Source: JBCBDX01 sp039822005 (GTDB taxonomy: Bacteria; Pseudomonadota; Alphaproteobacteria; Rhizobiales; Rhizobiaceae). From it: DNA of 64,000 nucleotides. The stretch covers positions 310,001 through 374,000 of the forward strand of contig JBCBMZ010000001.1 in assembly GCA_039822005.1 (NCBI GenBank), in the 5' to 3' direction. Within the stretch, counting starts at the first letter, position 1. The number at the start of each line of letters is the position of its first letter. Below are positions 16,612 through 25,694 of this stretch, in pieces. Both the position numbers and the translations under genes were made by a program. The notes beneath the pieces were generated by a model. The model was given only the letters and a program-made list of their open reading frames with translations, searched no databases and had not been told where the DNA came from.

Positions 16612-17730
16612 CTATACCCGCATGGGCATGAGAACATAAAGCGCATCAGTAGAACCGGTGTCCTGGATCAGCGTTGGTGAACCGGCATCGGCCAAAGCAA
16701 ATCGGACATTGTCACTCGACAATTGATTGGCAATATCCAGAAGATACTTCGCGTTGAAGCCAATTTCCATACCATCTGCGCTATAGTCAACGGCCAGTTC
16801 TTCGCGCGCCGAACCGCTGTCTGGATTGTTGACGGTCAAGACAAGCTGATCGGGCTCCAAGGCCATTTTGACAGCGCGCCCGCGTTCGGAGGAGACCGTC
16901 GAAACCCGATCCACGGCATCGGTGAATGTTTTTCGGTCGACCTCCATCATCTTGTCATTGCCCTGAGGAATGACGCGCTGATAATCCGGAAACGTTCCGT
17001 CGATCAGCTTGGAGGTCATAACAACCGATCCGATAGTGAAGCGGATTTTCGTGTCCGACAGTTCAATGGTGATCGCAACATCGGGTCCTTCAACCAATTT
17101 TTGCAGCTCGCCCACCGTCTTGCGGGGAATGATGATTCCAGGCATGTTTTCCGAACCATCAGGCGCTTCTGTTTCGCAGCGTGCAAGCCTGTGTCCGTCT
17201 GTGGCAACTGCGCGCAGAACAATCGAGCCATCGACTTCAGCAGCATGCATGTAAATGCCATTGAGGTAGTAGCGTGTCTCTTCGGTCGAAATCGCAAATT
17301 GCGTTGAGTCTAACAGACGGCGCAATGTTGTGTTGTCCAGTCGAAACGCATGCGAAAAGTCCGAGGCCGACAATTGGGGAAAGTCCGACTGTGGCAGGCA
17401 TTGCAGTTTGAAGTTGGATCGACCGGTTGCAACCGTCATGGTGTTGCCGTCGGCATCCACTGAAAGCGAGACCTCAGCACCATCGGGTAGCTTGCGTACA
17501 ATGTCATAAAGCAGGTGCGCCGGAACCGTTGTTGCGCCCGACTGTTCGACTTGCGCAGCGGTTGCTTCGTTGATCTCCAAATCAAGATCTGTCGCCTTTA
17601 ATTCCAAAGACGACCCGTCGGCGCTTAACAGGACGTTTGAAAGGATGGGGATGGTATTGCGTCGCTCAACGACGCGGTGCACGCGGTTGAGCGATTTCAG
17701 CAGGTTCGAGCGTTCAAGAATAACACGCAT
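16612..17730 (-). CDS. dnaN: DNA polymerase III sliding clamp (beta subunit)
   Basis: 372 residues, the normal size, beginning MRVILERSNLLKSLNRVHRV. It contains NTIPILSNVLL, TDLDLEINEA and a C terminus ending in YVLMPMRV, which is the usual clamp ending. The protein dimerises into a ring that tethers Pol III and many repair enzymes. It lies downstream of dnaA and upstream of recF on the same strand. The 165-bp gap to dnaA may hold its own promoter. Confidence 0.96.
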   Translation of the reverse strand: MRVILERSNLLKSLNRVHRVVERRNTIPILSNVLLSADGSSLELKATDLDLEINEATAAQVEQSGATTVPAHLLYDIVRKLPDGAEVSLSVDADGNTMTVATGRSNFKLQCLPQSDFPQLSASDFSHAFRLDNTTLRRLLDSTQFAISTEETRYYLNGIYMHAAEVDGSIVLRAVATDGHRLARCETEAPDGSENMPGIIIPRKTVGELQKLVEGPDVAITIELSDTKIRFTIGSVVMTSKLIDGTFPDYQRVIPQGNDKMMEVDRKTFTDAVDRVSTVSSERGRAVKMALEPDQLVLTVNNPDSGSAREELAVDYSADGMEIGFNAKYLLDIANQLSSDNVRFALADAGSPTLIQDTGSTDALYVLMPMRV

Positions 17731-17895
17731 GACGGCTTCCGATAATCATTCATAAGGCGGTCAGATGGAATCGCATCCATCATCTGCCGTAAATTTGAGC
17801 CGGAATGTGGCGCGTCAAACAAGCGAAAGCAAGGCGTTAGGGCGCAGCTTTTTTATCGTCCCCATGCAAATGGCCGGGCCGCTGGGCCCGGATGC

Positions 17896-19527
17896 TCACT
17901 CTTCAATCAAGCGCCGCAGTAACTCGATTTCTTTGGCCAACTTGGCATCGCCGTCCTTCAACTCTTCGACTTTGCGCACTGCATGCAGAATAGTTGTGTG
18001 GTCACGACCGCCAAACCGGCGACCGATTTCCGGCAAGGATCTGAGCGTCATGATCTTGGCCAAATACATAGCAATCTGACGGGGACGCACGACAGTGCGC
18101 GTGCGCCGGTTGGAGAGCATTTCGTTTTTGGGAATGTTGTAGTGTTGTGCGACAACCCGTTGAATATCCTCAATGCGTACTTTGCGCCGCTCTTCCGCCT
18201 TCACCAGATGACCGAGAATATCATCCACCCGCTCCAGCGAAATGTCAGGTTCAAAAGAGTGGCGGAAAACCAGCTGGTTGAACGCGCCTTCCAGTTCACG
18301 GAAGCTCGAATTTACAGTTTTGGCGACATGCTCCAGTACATCTTCGGAGATATCGAGGGATGTGTCATCGCGTCTGGCATCCACGAGCCGTTGTTGCAGC
18401 ATGGATAGCCGCATCTCATGATCGGGCGCTTCTATTTGAAGTGCCACACCGCCCTGCAACCGAGAACGCACACGCGGGTCAAGCGACTCCAGTTCCGCCG
18501 GCGGGCGATCGGCTGCAACAACAACCTGCCGCGCGCTGTCCAAAAGCGCATTGATCAGATGGCAGAATTCCGATTGGATCTTGTCACCTTGCAGGAACTG
18601 CATGTCGTCGATGATCAGTATATCAATTTCGTGCAGGCTTTCCTTGAGCGACAGCGCGTCCTGGTCACGGATAGCGGACGCAAAGCGCCACATGAAATAT
18701 TCGGCGGTCAAGTAAACAACGCGTTGCTTGGGATCATGGACTTTCGCAGCATTCGCAATAGCCTGCAGCAAGTGTGTTTTGCCCAATCCAACCGACGAGT
18801 GGAAGAAAAGCGGGTTGAAACGCGCCGCATTGGCACCCTTGTCGGCGGCAGCGCGCGCAGCCGCCAGGCAAACGCGGTTCGATGGACCTTCAACAAAATT
18901 TTCGAACGTGTACCGGCTGTCGACCGGAGAACCCAAGACAAAGTTACCCTTGGCCCCGTCGCGCCTCATCGCGGCCTGTTTTCCGGCAGAACTTACCGCG
19001 CTCGCAAAGGGGGATGGGGCAGCAGGACGCGTTGAAGCGTCGGCAGCTGGTTGCACCGATTTTGTAGGCTGTTCTTTAAAGCCAGGCGATTGGGACCGTA
19101 CCGCTGAGCGAACGATGACGTTAACACGCAAAATACTCGGCACGTGCTTTTGCCAGATTTCCGTAATCGTCTTCAGATAGTGGCTGTTGATCCAATTCCG
19201 CAAAAATGGCGTTGGCACCGACAAAGTGACCGAGTGATCATCGCTTTCAACCAATTTCAAGCGACCAAACCAGCTTTGGTACACCTCTGCCCCAAGCGTT
19301 GCGCGCAATTGCTTGCAAACCTTCGCAAAGACGTCGCCGCTTGCCACCACATACTCCCCCGTATCGTTCGCTGATTGTGCGATACGCGCCACCTCGTCAC
19401 TTTTGTTTATCACCGGAACCGCTTTACAGTTTTCGTAGGAGGCGTCCGCCGATCTTCGCACCCAGCTCGCCCCTGATGCAATACCTTCTACTTCAGGTCT
19501 TGCTTGTGTTTGAGGCTGATTGTGCAT
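17896..19527 (-). CDS. dnaA: Chromosomal replication initiator protein DnaA
   Basis: 543 residues. Domain I spans about residues 60-145. A variable linker precedes the AAA+ domain, with Walker A in HSSVGLGKTHLLQA, Walker B in DILIIDDMQFLQG and the arginine finger region LDPRVRSRLQGG. Domain IV ends with the DnaA-box-binding helices, seen in GRRFGGRDHTTILHAVRKVE. An N-terminal extension of about 55 residues precedes domain I, and a later start is possible. The 588-bp upstream gap contains two near-consensus DnaA boxes. A perfect hairpin (17874-17891) follows the stop without a clear T-run. Confidence 0.96.
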   Translation of the reverse strand: MHNQPQTQARPEVEGIASGASWVRRSADASYENCKAVPVINKSDEVARIAQSANDTGEYVVASGDVFAKVCKQLRATLGAEVYQSWFGRLKLVESDDHSVTLSVPTPFLRNWINSHYLKTITEIWQKHVPSILRVNVIVRSAVRSQSPGFKEQPTKSVQPAADASTRPAAPSPFASAVSSAGKQAAMRRDGAKGNFVLGSPVDSRYTFENFVEGPSNRVCLAAARAAADKGANAARFNPLFFHSSVGLGKTHLLQAIANAAKVHDPKQRVVYLTAEYFMWRFASAIRDQDALSLKESLHEIDILIIDDMQFLQGDKIQSEFCHLINALLDSARQVVVAADRPPAELESLDPRVRSRLQGGVALQIEAPDHEMRLSMLQQRLVDARRDDTSLDISEDVLEHVAKTVNSSFRELEGAFNQLVFRHSFEPDISLERVDDILGHLVKAEERRKVRIEDIQRVVAQHYNIPKNEMLSNRRTRTVVRPRQIAMYLAKIMTLRSLPEIGRRFGGRDHTTILHAVRKVEELKDGDAKLAKEIELLRRLIEE

Positions 19528-20115
19528 TTTGGCGAGTCCCCGCTTCGATTTTCATTTTTACGCCGGCAAAAATTGCACAATACTAGTTTTAACCAAAAGC
19601 GAAGCCTTTGGTCAGAAAACCCCTAGAAAAGCAATTATGCCCGCAAAGGCAAGAGCAGAATAACGTGCAACTTAGAGTTGCAGATTCGAAAGGTCGTTTT
19701 GCGCCTTTCCTTTTCCCCCGCACTCCGCTCAATTCGATTAAAGCCTGAACAAGACGCCCGGCGCAAGCACAACAATTTTAATTTTCTGCGCCAAAGCCCC
19801 TTGATTTTCAGCGTCAGTTTCGTTCCGCGCCCGATTAAAATTTTTAACATTATGGGAAACAACGATTTATCCCATTTGCATGTGAAGAACTGGGCAATAA
19901 ATGATTTTTGAATTTTGACCAATTGGGCGGGAATTGAGTGTCGCTTTTGGCAAAGATAGTTGGCTCCCAAGCTCGCCATATTGATAAGTGTATGATTTAC
20001 AATTGAAAAAACGTAATCCACAGAAGCTTCGCGTTTATCAACAACGCGAAGGACGTTTGTGACGCTACGATAGCTAAGCGGAATATGGCTTGTGATAACA
20101 ATGTCATATAAATGC
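19528..20115. other. Gene-free region upstream of dnaA
   Basis: About 590 bp with no supported gene and clearly more A+T than its neighbours. It should hold the dnaA promoter, reading on the minus strand. Visible elements are an AT-rich patch near 19835-19852 (TTAAAATTTTTAA), the DnaA-box pair near 20014-20043, and a perfect inverted repeat around the second box. The 171-codon open frame on the minus strand (19635-20150) has no recognisable product and crosses the rpsT terminator, so it was not called. Confidence 0.6.
20014..20051. promoter_or_regulatory. Pair of DnaA-box-like sites with inverted repeat
   Basis: TAATCCACA (20014-20022) and TTATCAACA (20035-20043) each differ from the consensus TTATCCACA at one base and start 21 bp apart, two helical turns. 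The second is embedded in a perfect inverted repeat, CTTCGCGTT (20027-20035) and AACGCGAAG (20043-20051). They may serve dnaA autoregulation or origin function. Neither role is shown. Confidence 0.45.
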
Positions 20116-20138
20116 AAAAAGCCCGGCTTTACCGGGCT
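20116..20138 (-). terminator. Rho-independent terminator after rpsT
   Basis: Read on the minus strand, AGCCCGG and CCGGGCT pair perfectly around a 5-base loop and are followed by a run of five T. It lies 24 bp beyond the rpsT stop and would separate rpsT from dnaA transcription. Confidence 0.85.
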
Positions 20139-20161
20139 GAACGCAGACAATTTCCACTAAA

Positions 20162-20428
20162 TCAGGCCTGGATTGCCTTCACACGCGCGGCAAGGCGCGA
20201 AATTTTCCGTGATGCCGTATTCTTATGCATCACACCTTTTGAAGCGGCGCGCATAATTTCCGGTTGCACAGCGCGGAGCGCTTCTTTTGCCTCTTCTGCG
20301 CTATTGCCTGCAATCGCTTCTTCAACCTTACGGATATAGCTGCGCACGCGCGAGCGGCGGTTTTTATTGATCGCAGTGCGTGCTGCCATCTTGCGGGTGG
20401 CCTTTTTGGCCGAGACGGTATTTGCCAT
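20162..20428 (-). CDS. rpsT: 30S ribosomal protein S20
   Basis: 88 residues, the normal size and very basic. It begins MANTVSAKKATRKMAARTAI, with NKNRRSRVRSYIRKVEEAI and KGVMHKNTASRKISRLAARV, the S20 signature. It binds the 5' domain of 16S rRNA. Its position between enoyl-CoA hydratase and dnaA is conserved in Rhizobiales. A strong terminator follows. Confidence 0.96.
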   Translation of the reverse strand: MANTVSAKKATRKMAARTAINKNRRSRVRSYIRKVEEAIAGNSAEEAKEALRAVQPEIMRAASKGVMHKNTASRKISRLAARVKAIQA

Positions 20429-20550
20429 CTTTGTGTCCTGTCCAAAACATTGCGGCTCACCGAAATCGGGAGAACACGCTGATGTGTTGTTTGATGAAAA
20501 TATGGCTTACAGCCAAAGTGACGGCGCTATAAGCTTTTACAGCCCGCAGG

Positions 20551-21324
20551 TCAACGGTTCTTGAATGAGGGAGAGCGTTTTTCAATGAACGCCTCCATAC
20601 CCTCTTCCTGATCGTCCAGCGCAAACATGGAATGAAACAGGCGCCGCTCGAAACGCAGCCCGCTTTCCATCGTGCTGTCAAAGGCGTGATTAATCGTTTC
20701 TTTGGCCATCATCACGCTGGGTTGCGAGAAGTCAGCGATCTTGTCGGCAACAGAAAGAGCTGTCTCAATAAGTTCACCGTCCGGCACCACCCGGGAGACA
20801 AGTCCGCAGCGCTCAGCTTCATCTGCATGCATCAACCGGCCGGTCAGACAAAGGTCCATTGTTTTGGCTTTGCCGATAAAACGCGCCAGGCGTTGCGTGC
20901 CACCCATCCCCGGCATGATGCCGAGCGTAATCTCCGGTTGTCCGAATTTAGCGCTCTCGCCTGCGATCACAATATCGCACATGGTGGCTAATTCGCACCC
21001 GCCACCCAACGCATAGCCGGAAACGGCAGCGACCATCGGTTTGCGGAACCGAACGATCCGATCCCAGTTTGAAAATGCGTCTTCCAGATAGGCATCGGCA
21101 TATTTGAGCGAAACCATTTCCTTGATGTCAGCGCCCGCCGCAAAAGCTTTCTCAGAACCTGTAATGACCACAGCGCCAATTTTGGGATCGCTTTCAATAT
21201 CTGCAAGTGCATCTCCCAACTCTTCCGCCACTTGTGCGTTTAACGCGTTCAGGGCGTTTGGGCGGTTAAGTGTCACGAGAAGAACGTTGCCGCGCTTTTC
21301 GGTCATGATTGTTTCAAAGGCCAT
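20551..21324 (-). CDS. Enoyl-CoA hydratase/isomerase family protein
   Basis: 257 residues of the crotonase fold. The oxyanion-hole segments are AFAAGADIKEM and VSGYALGGGCELATMCDIV, with the two catalytic-type Glu in GQPEITLGIMPGMGGTQRL. This pattern fits a short-chain enoyl-CoA hydratase of beta-oxidation. The precise acyl-CoA is not known. ATG 21324 is preferred over GTG 21330. It lies between mutM and rpsT on the same strand. Confidence 0.9.
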   Translation of the reverse strand: MAFETIMTEKRGNVLLVTLNRPNALNALNAQVAEELGDALADIESDPKIGAVVITGSEKAFAAGADIKEMVSLKYADAYLEDAFSNWDRIVRFRKPMVAAVSGYALGGGCELATMCDIVIAGESAKFGQPEITLGIMPGMGGTQRLARFIGKAKTMDLCLTGRLMHADEAERCGLVSRVVPDGELIETALSVADKIADFSQPSVMMAKETINHAFDSTMESGLRFERRLFHSMFALDDQEEGMEAFIEKRSPSFKNR

Positions 21325-21364
21325 GTGCACAAGTGTCCCGTTGTTTGCTGGTCGCTACAAAAAT

Positions 21365-22255
21365 TTATCGTTGACATGAAGTGCAGAAAAAAGTCGATCG
21401 TCCTGATTGCACAATCCGTGCAATGGTTCCGTGGCATAACTCATGGCCACATGGTTGGCCCTCCTGACCGTAAGCGGAAAAACTGTGTTGGAAATATCCC
21501 ATGGAGCCGTCCGCATGCACATAGTCTTTGAGGCTGGAGCCACCCGCTTCGATCGCCTCGCTGATCACCGCGCGAATTGAACGGGCCAAAAGTTCGCATC
21601 GCTTACTCGGGTGGCCATCTGCCTTAACGATTGTGCGCGCCATTCTTCGCGGTGACAACTTCGCGCGCCACAGTGCCTCGCACACATATATGTTGCCAAG
21701 TCCGGCAATCAGCCGCTGATCGAGCAACGCGGCCTTCAGTGGCGTATTCTTATGGGCAAGCAGGCCTGCCAGCGCTGGCCCGCTTAACGCATTACCCGTT
21801 GGTTCCAGTCCGAGCGGCGATAGAAAACGGTTGTCTTCAAGCGCTCCTGCGCGAGCCAGATCAATGAAGCCAAAGCGCCGCGGGTCATTGTAGATGATCT
21901 TGGCAGGCGTGCCGTTCGCTGCTGCAAGTTGAAAGATGACATGGTCGTGCGTTTCGCTTTTGTTACGCTCGTGGAAGAAGGTGCCCGGCGTTACCCCAAC
22001 CTGTGCTTCGATACGATAGGAGCCTGACATGCCTAAATGCGAAATGACGACATCGCCCCGGTTAGTCGCAATGAGCAAATATTTTGCCCGTCTCCCAACA
22101 TGGGTAACAGTCGCGCCTTCCAGCCGCTCTTGAAGGTCGGGTGGGAACGGGAAGCGCAGGTCCGGACGGTTGAGTGCCAGGCGCTCAATGGTCGCCTGTT
22201 CGAAAACCGGTGCCAAGCCGCGCCGGACCGTTTCAACCTCGGGCAGTTCAGGCAT
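21365..22255 (-). CDS. mutM: Formamidopyrimidine-DNA glycosylase
   Basis: 296 residues beginning MPELPEVETVRRGL, so the catalytic Pro2 and Glu3 are in place after Met removal. The helix-two-turn-helix segment includes QRLIAGLGNIYVCEALW. The C-terminal zinc finger has CGHELCHG and FFCTSCQR. It removes 8-oxoguanine and formamidopyrimidines and cuts the strand. The start overlaps the deoB stop by 8 bp, an unusual pairing that suggests cotranscription with deoB. Confidence 0.95.
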   Translation of the reverse strand: MPELPEVETVRRGLAPVFEQATIERLALNRPDLRFPFPPDLQERLEGATVTHVGRRAKYLLIATNRGDVVISHLGMSGSYRIEAQVGVTPGTFFHERNKSETHDHVIFQLAAANGTPAKIIYNDPRRFGFIDLARAGALEDNRFLSPLGLEPTGNALSGPALAGLLAHKNTPLKAALLDQRLIAGLGNIYVCEALWRAKLSPRRMARTIVKADGHPSKRCELLARSIRAVISEAIEAGGSSLKDYVHADGSMGYFQHSFSAYGQEGQPCGHELCHGTIARIVQSGRSTFFCTSCQR

Positions 22256-23495
22256 GAGCGGTGATGATCGGCAAAAAACTTTTCCCGTCCGGGCCTACTA
22301 CCGGAAGATCAAGATGGTCCGCGATGGTCTGTGCGATATCTGCAAATGTTGGTCGGGCACCGATTGCAACCGGCGGCTGCTGGCCCTGACCCAATTGACC
22401 CACAATGGGGACCTGTTCGCGTGTATGGTCTGTCCCGGTCCATGTGGGATCACATCCATGGTCAGCGGTTATCATGAGCAGGTCATCCGGCGCCATTTTG
22501 GCCTGTAGGGTTGGAAGCCACAGGTCAAACGCTTCCAGCGCTTTTCCGTAGCCCGCAGGGTCGCGGCGATGGCCATAGAGCATGTCAAAATCAACGAAAT
22601 TGGAAAAAACCAGATCGCCGGTACCCGCGTCTTGCAAGGCTCGCAGAGTTTCGGCACCAATGGCGGCATTACCGGAGGCCTTGCGCTTTTCGGTGACCCC
22701 TTGGTGGGCAAAGATGTCGCTGATTTTGCCAACGGCGAAAACTCTGCCGCCGGCGCCACTCACCCAGTCGAGCATTGTGGGCGCAGGCGGCGGAACCGAA
22801 TAGTCACCTCGATTGCCGGTCCGTTCAAAATCGGCAGCGCCGTCGCCGACAAACGGACGAGCGATCACCCGACCAATATTGAGCGGATCGACATGCTGGC
22901 GGACGATTTTACAAAGCGCATAAAGGCGCTCCAGCCCGAAATACTCTTCATGGGCAGCGATCTGAAAAACAGAGTCTGCCGAAGTATAGAAAATGGGTTG
23001 GCCCGTGCGCACATGCTCATCGCCAAAGGCGCTTATCACGTCGGTCCCTGAGCCATGGGCGTTGCAAAGCGATCCCTCCAACGCGGCTTCCCGATAGATG
23101 GCCTCGAGCAGCTCGCGCGGGAAAGCGGGGATCTCATGCGGGAAATATCCCCAGTCGAAACGGACCGGCACTCCTGCGATCTCCCAGTGGCCGGACGGAG
23201 TATCTTTGCCGTTTGAAACTTCTGCTGCAGTGCCCCAAAAGCCCCGTTGGGCCAAATCGTGTCCAATCCCGGTTTCGGTGAAGCCGCTCGCGCTTTCCAA
23301 TGCATTGAAAAACCCGAGCGCGGAGAGATTGGGGCAATTCAGTGGACCTGCGGTTCCGCGATCATCGGCTCCACCTTGTGCAAAGAACGCGGCAACATGG
23401 CCCAACGTATTGGCACCTTCGTCACCAAACTCAGTAGCGTCCGGCGCCCCGCCAATGCCGACACTGTCCAAAACTATGAGAATGGCTCTTGCCAT
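22248..23495 (-). CDS. deoB: Phosphopentomutase
   Basis: 415 residues from ATG 23495 (MARAILIVLDSVGIGGAPDA). The alkaline-phosphatase-superfamily metal ligands appear in LDSVGIGGAPDA near the N terminus, NFVDFDMLYGHRRD, and LLMITADHGCDPTWTGTDHT. DeoB interconverts ribose- or deoxyribose-1-phosphate and the 5-phosphate in nucleoside salvage. The frame is open to 23585, but the extension lacks similarity. It overlaps mutM by 8 bp and is divergent from the PhnD-like gene. Confidence 0.95.
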   Translation of the reverse strand: MARAILIVLDSVGIGGAPDATEFGDEGANTLGHVAAFFAQGGADDRGTAGPLNCPNLSALGFFNALESASGFTETGIGHDLAQRGFWGTAAEVSNGKDTPSGHWEIAGVPVRFDWGYFPHEIPAFPRELLEAIYREAALEGSLCNAHGSGTDVISAFGDEHVRTGQPIFYTSADSVFQIAAHEEYFGLERLYALCKIVRQHVDPLNIGRVIARPFVGDGAADFERTGNRGDYSVPPPAPTMLDWVSGAGGRVFAVGKISDIFAHQGVTEKRKASGNAAIGAETLRALQDAGTGDLVFSNFVDFDMLYGHRRDPAGYGKALEAFDLWLPTLQAKMAPDDLLMITADHGCDPTWTGTDHTREQVPIVGQLGQGQQPPVAIGARPTFADIAQTIADHLDLPVVGPDGKSFLPIITAHA

Positions 23496-23563
23496 TGAGG
23501 CTCCAAAATCAGCAAATATCCAACGCGGGGACGAGTCGCTACCGCTCACGAGGGTCAATCTAG

Positions 23564-24454
23564 GTGTCCAAGAACAGTCTGTCATCTTTCAAATTAGCCA
23601 GCGCCGTGTTGGCGATTTTACTTTTGCCGGTTTTGACAAGCCTCAGTGCTGCGCAGACCAAGCAGGTTTTTCGTGTCGGGTGGGTTACCGGTGGCGATCC
23701 GGTTCTTACAGCGCGCCTTGAGCCTTTCATTGCCTATCTTCAGGACCGGCTTGATGTCCCCGTTGAACTTTTTGCTGTTCAAAATGGGGCTGCGCTCATT
23801 GATGCCATTGTTTCTGATCAGATAGAGTACGCCGCACTTACCGGGAGCGGCTTTGCCGTCGGGCAATCATTGTGCGATTGCCTGGTTCCGCTTGCTTCGC
23901 CTTCCACCACCGATGGTTTGACGCATTTGCGTTCTGTCCTTTTGGCCAAGGCGGGCACCATCATGTTGGAAGAACCCGAATTTTTGGCCGGACCGCCTTC
24001 AGATTTTCTCACGCATCACGTACCGGCATTTGCCCAAAACGCCGGGGAAATCTCAGCACGCTTGGTGGAGACAACGAGCCTGGAGATGGTGTTGAATTTG
24101 GTAGCTGATGGTGATGAACGGCCAGCTTTTGCATGGACATTTGCGCTGCCAGATGGTTCGTCGGCGACCGCCGATGCGCTCTCCGGTTTTGCAGCGGTCC
24201 TGACAGGTCAAAACCCGTCGCTTGAGGTCGCTTGGCAATCCGACGCCTTTCGTATGGGCGCCCATAGCGTTCACCAATCTGTACCGGATGTTCAACGCCA
24301 AAAGTTGGTCGCTGCGCTGCTCGACATCAAGACCGCGTCACCTGTCGCCTTCGATGTGATCTCACCCAGCCTCGATGGTGGTTTTGTGGCTGCCGGGCCG
24401 GATGACTACGCAAACTATTTGCCCGTCCTTGCGGTATTGACCGATGACGGCTGA
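23564..24454 (+). CDS. PhnD-like periplasmic substrate-binding protein
   Basis: 296 residues from GTG 23564, with GAGGG upstream. A signal peptide (AILLLPVLTSLSAAQ) is followed by a type 2 periplasmic-binding fold: FRVGWVTGGDPVLTARLEPF, VQNGAALIDAIVSDQIEYAA, and a second lobe with LDIKTASPVAFDVISP. This matches the phosphate/phosphonate-binding PhnD group, although the ligand cannot be told. No permease or ATPase gene is next to it. It may serve a distant transporter or a signalling role. Confidence 0.72.
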   Translation: MSKNSLSSFKLASAVLAILLLPVLTSLSAAQTKQVFRVGWVTGGDPVLTARLEPFIAYLQDRLDVPVELFAVQNGAALIDAIVSDQIEYAALTGSGFAVGQSLCDCLVPLASPSTTDGLTHLRSVLLAKAGTIMLEEPEFLAGPPSDFLTHHVPAFAQNAGEISARLVETTSLEMVLNLVADGDERPAFAWTFALPDGSSATADALSGFAAVLTGQNPSLEVAWQSDAFRMGAHSVHQSVPDVQRQKLVAALLDIKTASPVAFDVISPSLDGGFVAAGPDDYANYLPVLAVLTDDG

Positions 24455-24457
24455 AAG

Positions 24458-25075
24458 TCAGCAGTCTTTGCAAGGAATTTCCACGGGCAGGCGCGGGTTG
24501 AGCCAATATTGCTCGTCAATATCCACACCTGTTGGATTGCCCTGCGCGTCCTTGCCGGTAAATCGCGCGACGACGGGTTTGTATTTGATGCCCGCTGTGA
24601 CGTAAATCAGGAAACTGTCGTCGAAACGCAAACGGCTGGGGACGCGTATATCGCTGTCCACCGTACGGCCGGACGTGAAGTTGCCGTTAACGTCCATGCC
24701 GCGTGACCAGACGACCTTGCCCCACTTGTCGTGATCCTCGTCGACATCTACGGCAACAATGGTGATTTCAGGCTTGGTTGTCGTGTAGGGGTACATGACG
24801 CTTTCAGCGACGCCCATGATCCCGTGAAGCGTTGCCTTGTCGACACTCTCCTGCTGCGTGACAAGGTCTGCCACTGTGGAGGCAACACGGGCGATGCGCT
24901 TGTTCACGGTCAAACCCATGGAGAGTTCAAGCGTGCCGATATAAAGCGTTAAAAGGATGGGCACGACGAGTGCGAACTCCACCGCTGCCACGCCCTTTCG
25001 GTCATGTTTGAACGCACGCCATTTGAGAAACAGGCCGGGCGATGCTTGCTTGATAGACATTGACTGTTTTCCCAT
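24458..25075 (-). CDS. TadE-family pseudopilin-like protein
   Basis: 205 residues. The segment DRKGVAAVEFALVVPILLTL is the TadE signature: a prepilin-like cleavage site (G before VAAVEFA), Glu at mature position 5, and one membrane helix. The rest is a periplasmic domain with a C-terminal Cys pair (PCKDC). TadE and TadF proteins are processed by the prepilin peptidase and needed for Flp pilus assembly. ATG 25075 overlaps the upstream stop as TGATG. ATG 25060 is an alternative. The pilus cluster is 28 kb away. Confidence 0.85.
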   Translation of the reverse strand: MGKQSMSIKQASPGLFLKWRAFKHDRKGVAAVEFALVVPILLTLYIGTLELSMGLTVNKRIARVASTVADLVTQQESVDKATLHGIMGVAESVMYPYTTTKPEITIVAVDVDEDHDKWGKVVWSRGMDVNGNFTSGRTVDSDIRVPSRLRFDDSFLIYVTAGIKYKPVVARFTGKDAQGNPTGVDIDEQYWLNPRLPVEIPCKDC

Positions 25076-25650
25076 CAAAACGGCTCATTTTGCCAGGTAT
25101 TGGATGCATAGAGCAGGTTCTTGCCATTCTTCAGACCGGCCATGTATTTCTTCATGATGTCGGTGTAGACGGGCCACTCATAGACAATGCGGATGCTGTT
25201 GATGGAGCCCGAACCGCCGGGCTTGTAATCCCAGCCGCTCGTATCGACGACGCCGGGCTCTGAGTAAGTCACGCCCTTGGGTACCGCCAGAAAGGATCCG
25301 TAAGAGCGTACGTCAAAAGACATGCCCGGGCAGCCAGGGGAGGCGAGCGCCCGCAAGCGATCACACAGCAAGGTGCGAAATTGCGACTTGTTGTGTGTGG
25401 ATGCTGTTATGCGGCCGGTGCGTATGTCGCGGCTAAGCCGATCGGCCACGTTGCTCATATATTGTTCGGTTGTGTAGGAAATGGATGTTTCAACAATGGC
25501 AAACACCAACGCAAAGAACGGTAGTGCTAGCAAAGTAAATTCGATCGCGGTGGCGCCCTTGCGGTCACGCCGAAAAACACTGAAGCTTTTTTTCAAGACA
25601 CTTAATCTGCGCACGCCCACGATCCCGCTTTCCCAACTGGCTATCGGCAT
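25075..25650 (-). CDS. TadE-family pseudopilin-like protein
   Basis: 191 residues. DRKGATAIEFTLLALPFFAL carries the same prepilin-like site and helix as the gene after it, in the TadE/TadF style. The C-terminal periplasmic part has a CDRLRALASPGCPG segment that could hold a disulfide. The two genes overlap by one base (TGATG), so their products are probably made together. They likely act as minor pseudopilins for the Tad machinery encoded at 53.8-63.5 kb. Confidence 0.83.
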   Translation of the reverse strand: MPIASWESGIVGVRRLSVLKKSFSVFRRDRKGATAIEFTLLALPFFALVFAIVETSISYTTEQYMSNVADRLSRDIRTGRITASTHNKSQFRTLLCDRLRALASPGCPGMSFDVRSYGSFLAVPKGVTYSEPGVVDTSGWDYKPGGSGSINSIRIVYEWPVYTDIMKKYMAGLKNGKNLLYASNTWQNEPF

Positions 25651-25694
25651 AGTGGAAAAACGTTGAAGATTGGTTCTTGGGCTTCGTTAAATTT

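Noticed and set aside
17874..17891. Terminator after dnaA
   Set aside because: The stem CCGGGCC/GGCCCGG is perfect but lacks a T-run on the minus strand, so it is only noted with dnaA.
19635..20150. 171-codon minus-strand frame upstream of dnaA
   Set aside because: It crosses the rpsT terminator, has no family features and lies in AT-rich non-coding-like sequence.
25060..25090. Frameshift between the two TadE-like genes
   Set aside because: Each frame has its own prepilin-like motif and helix, and the TGATG overlap is a normal coupling, so they are two genes.
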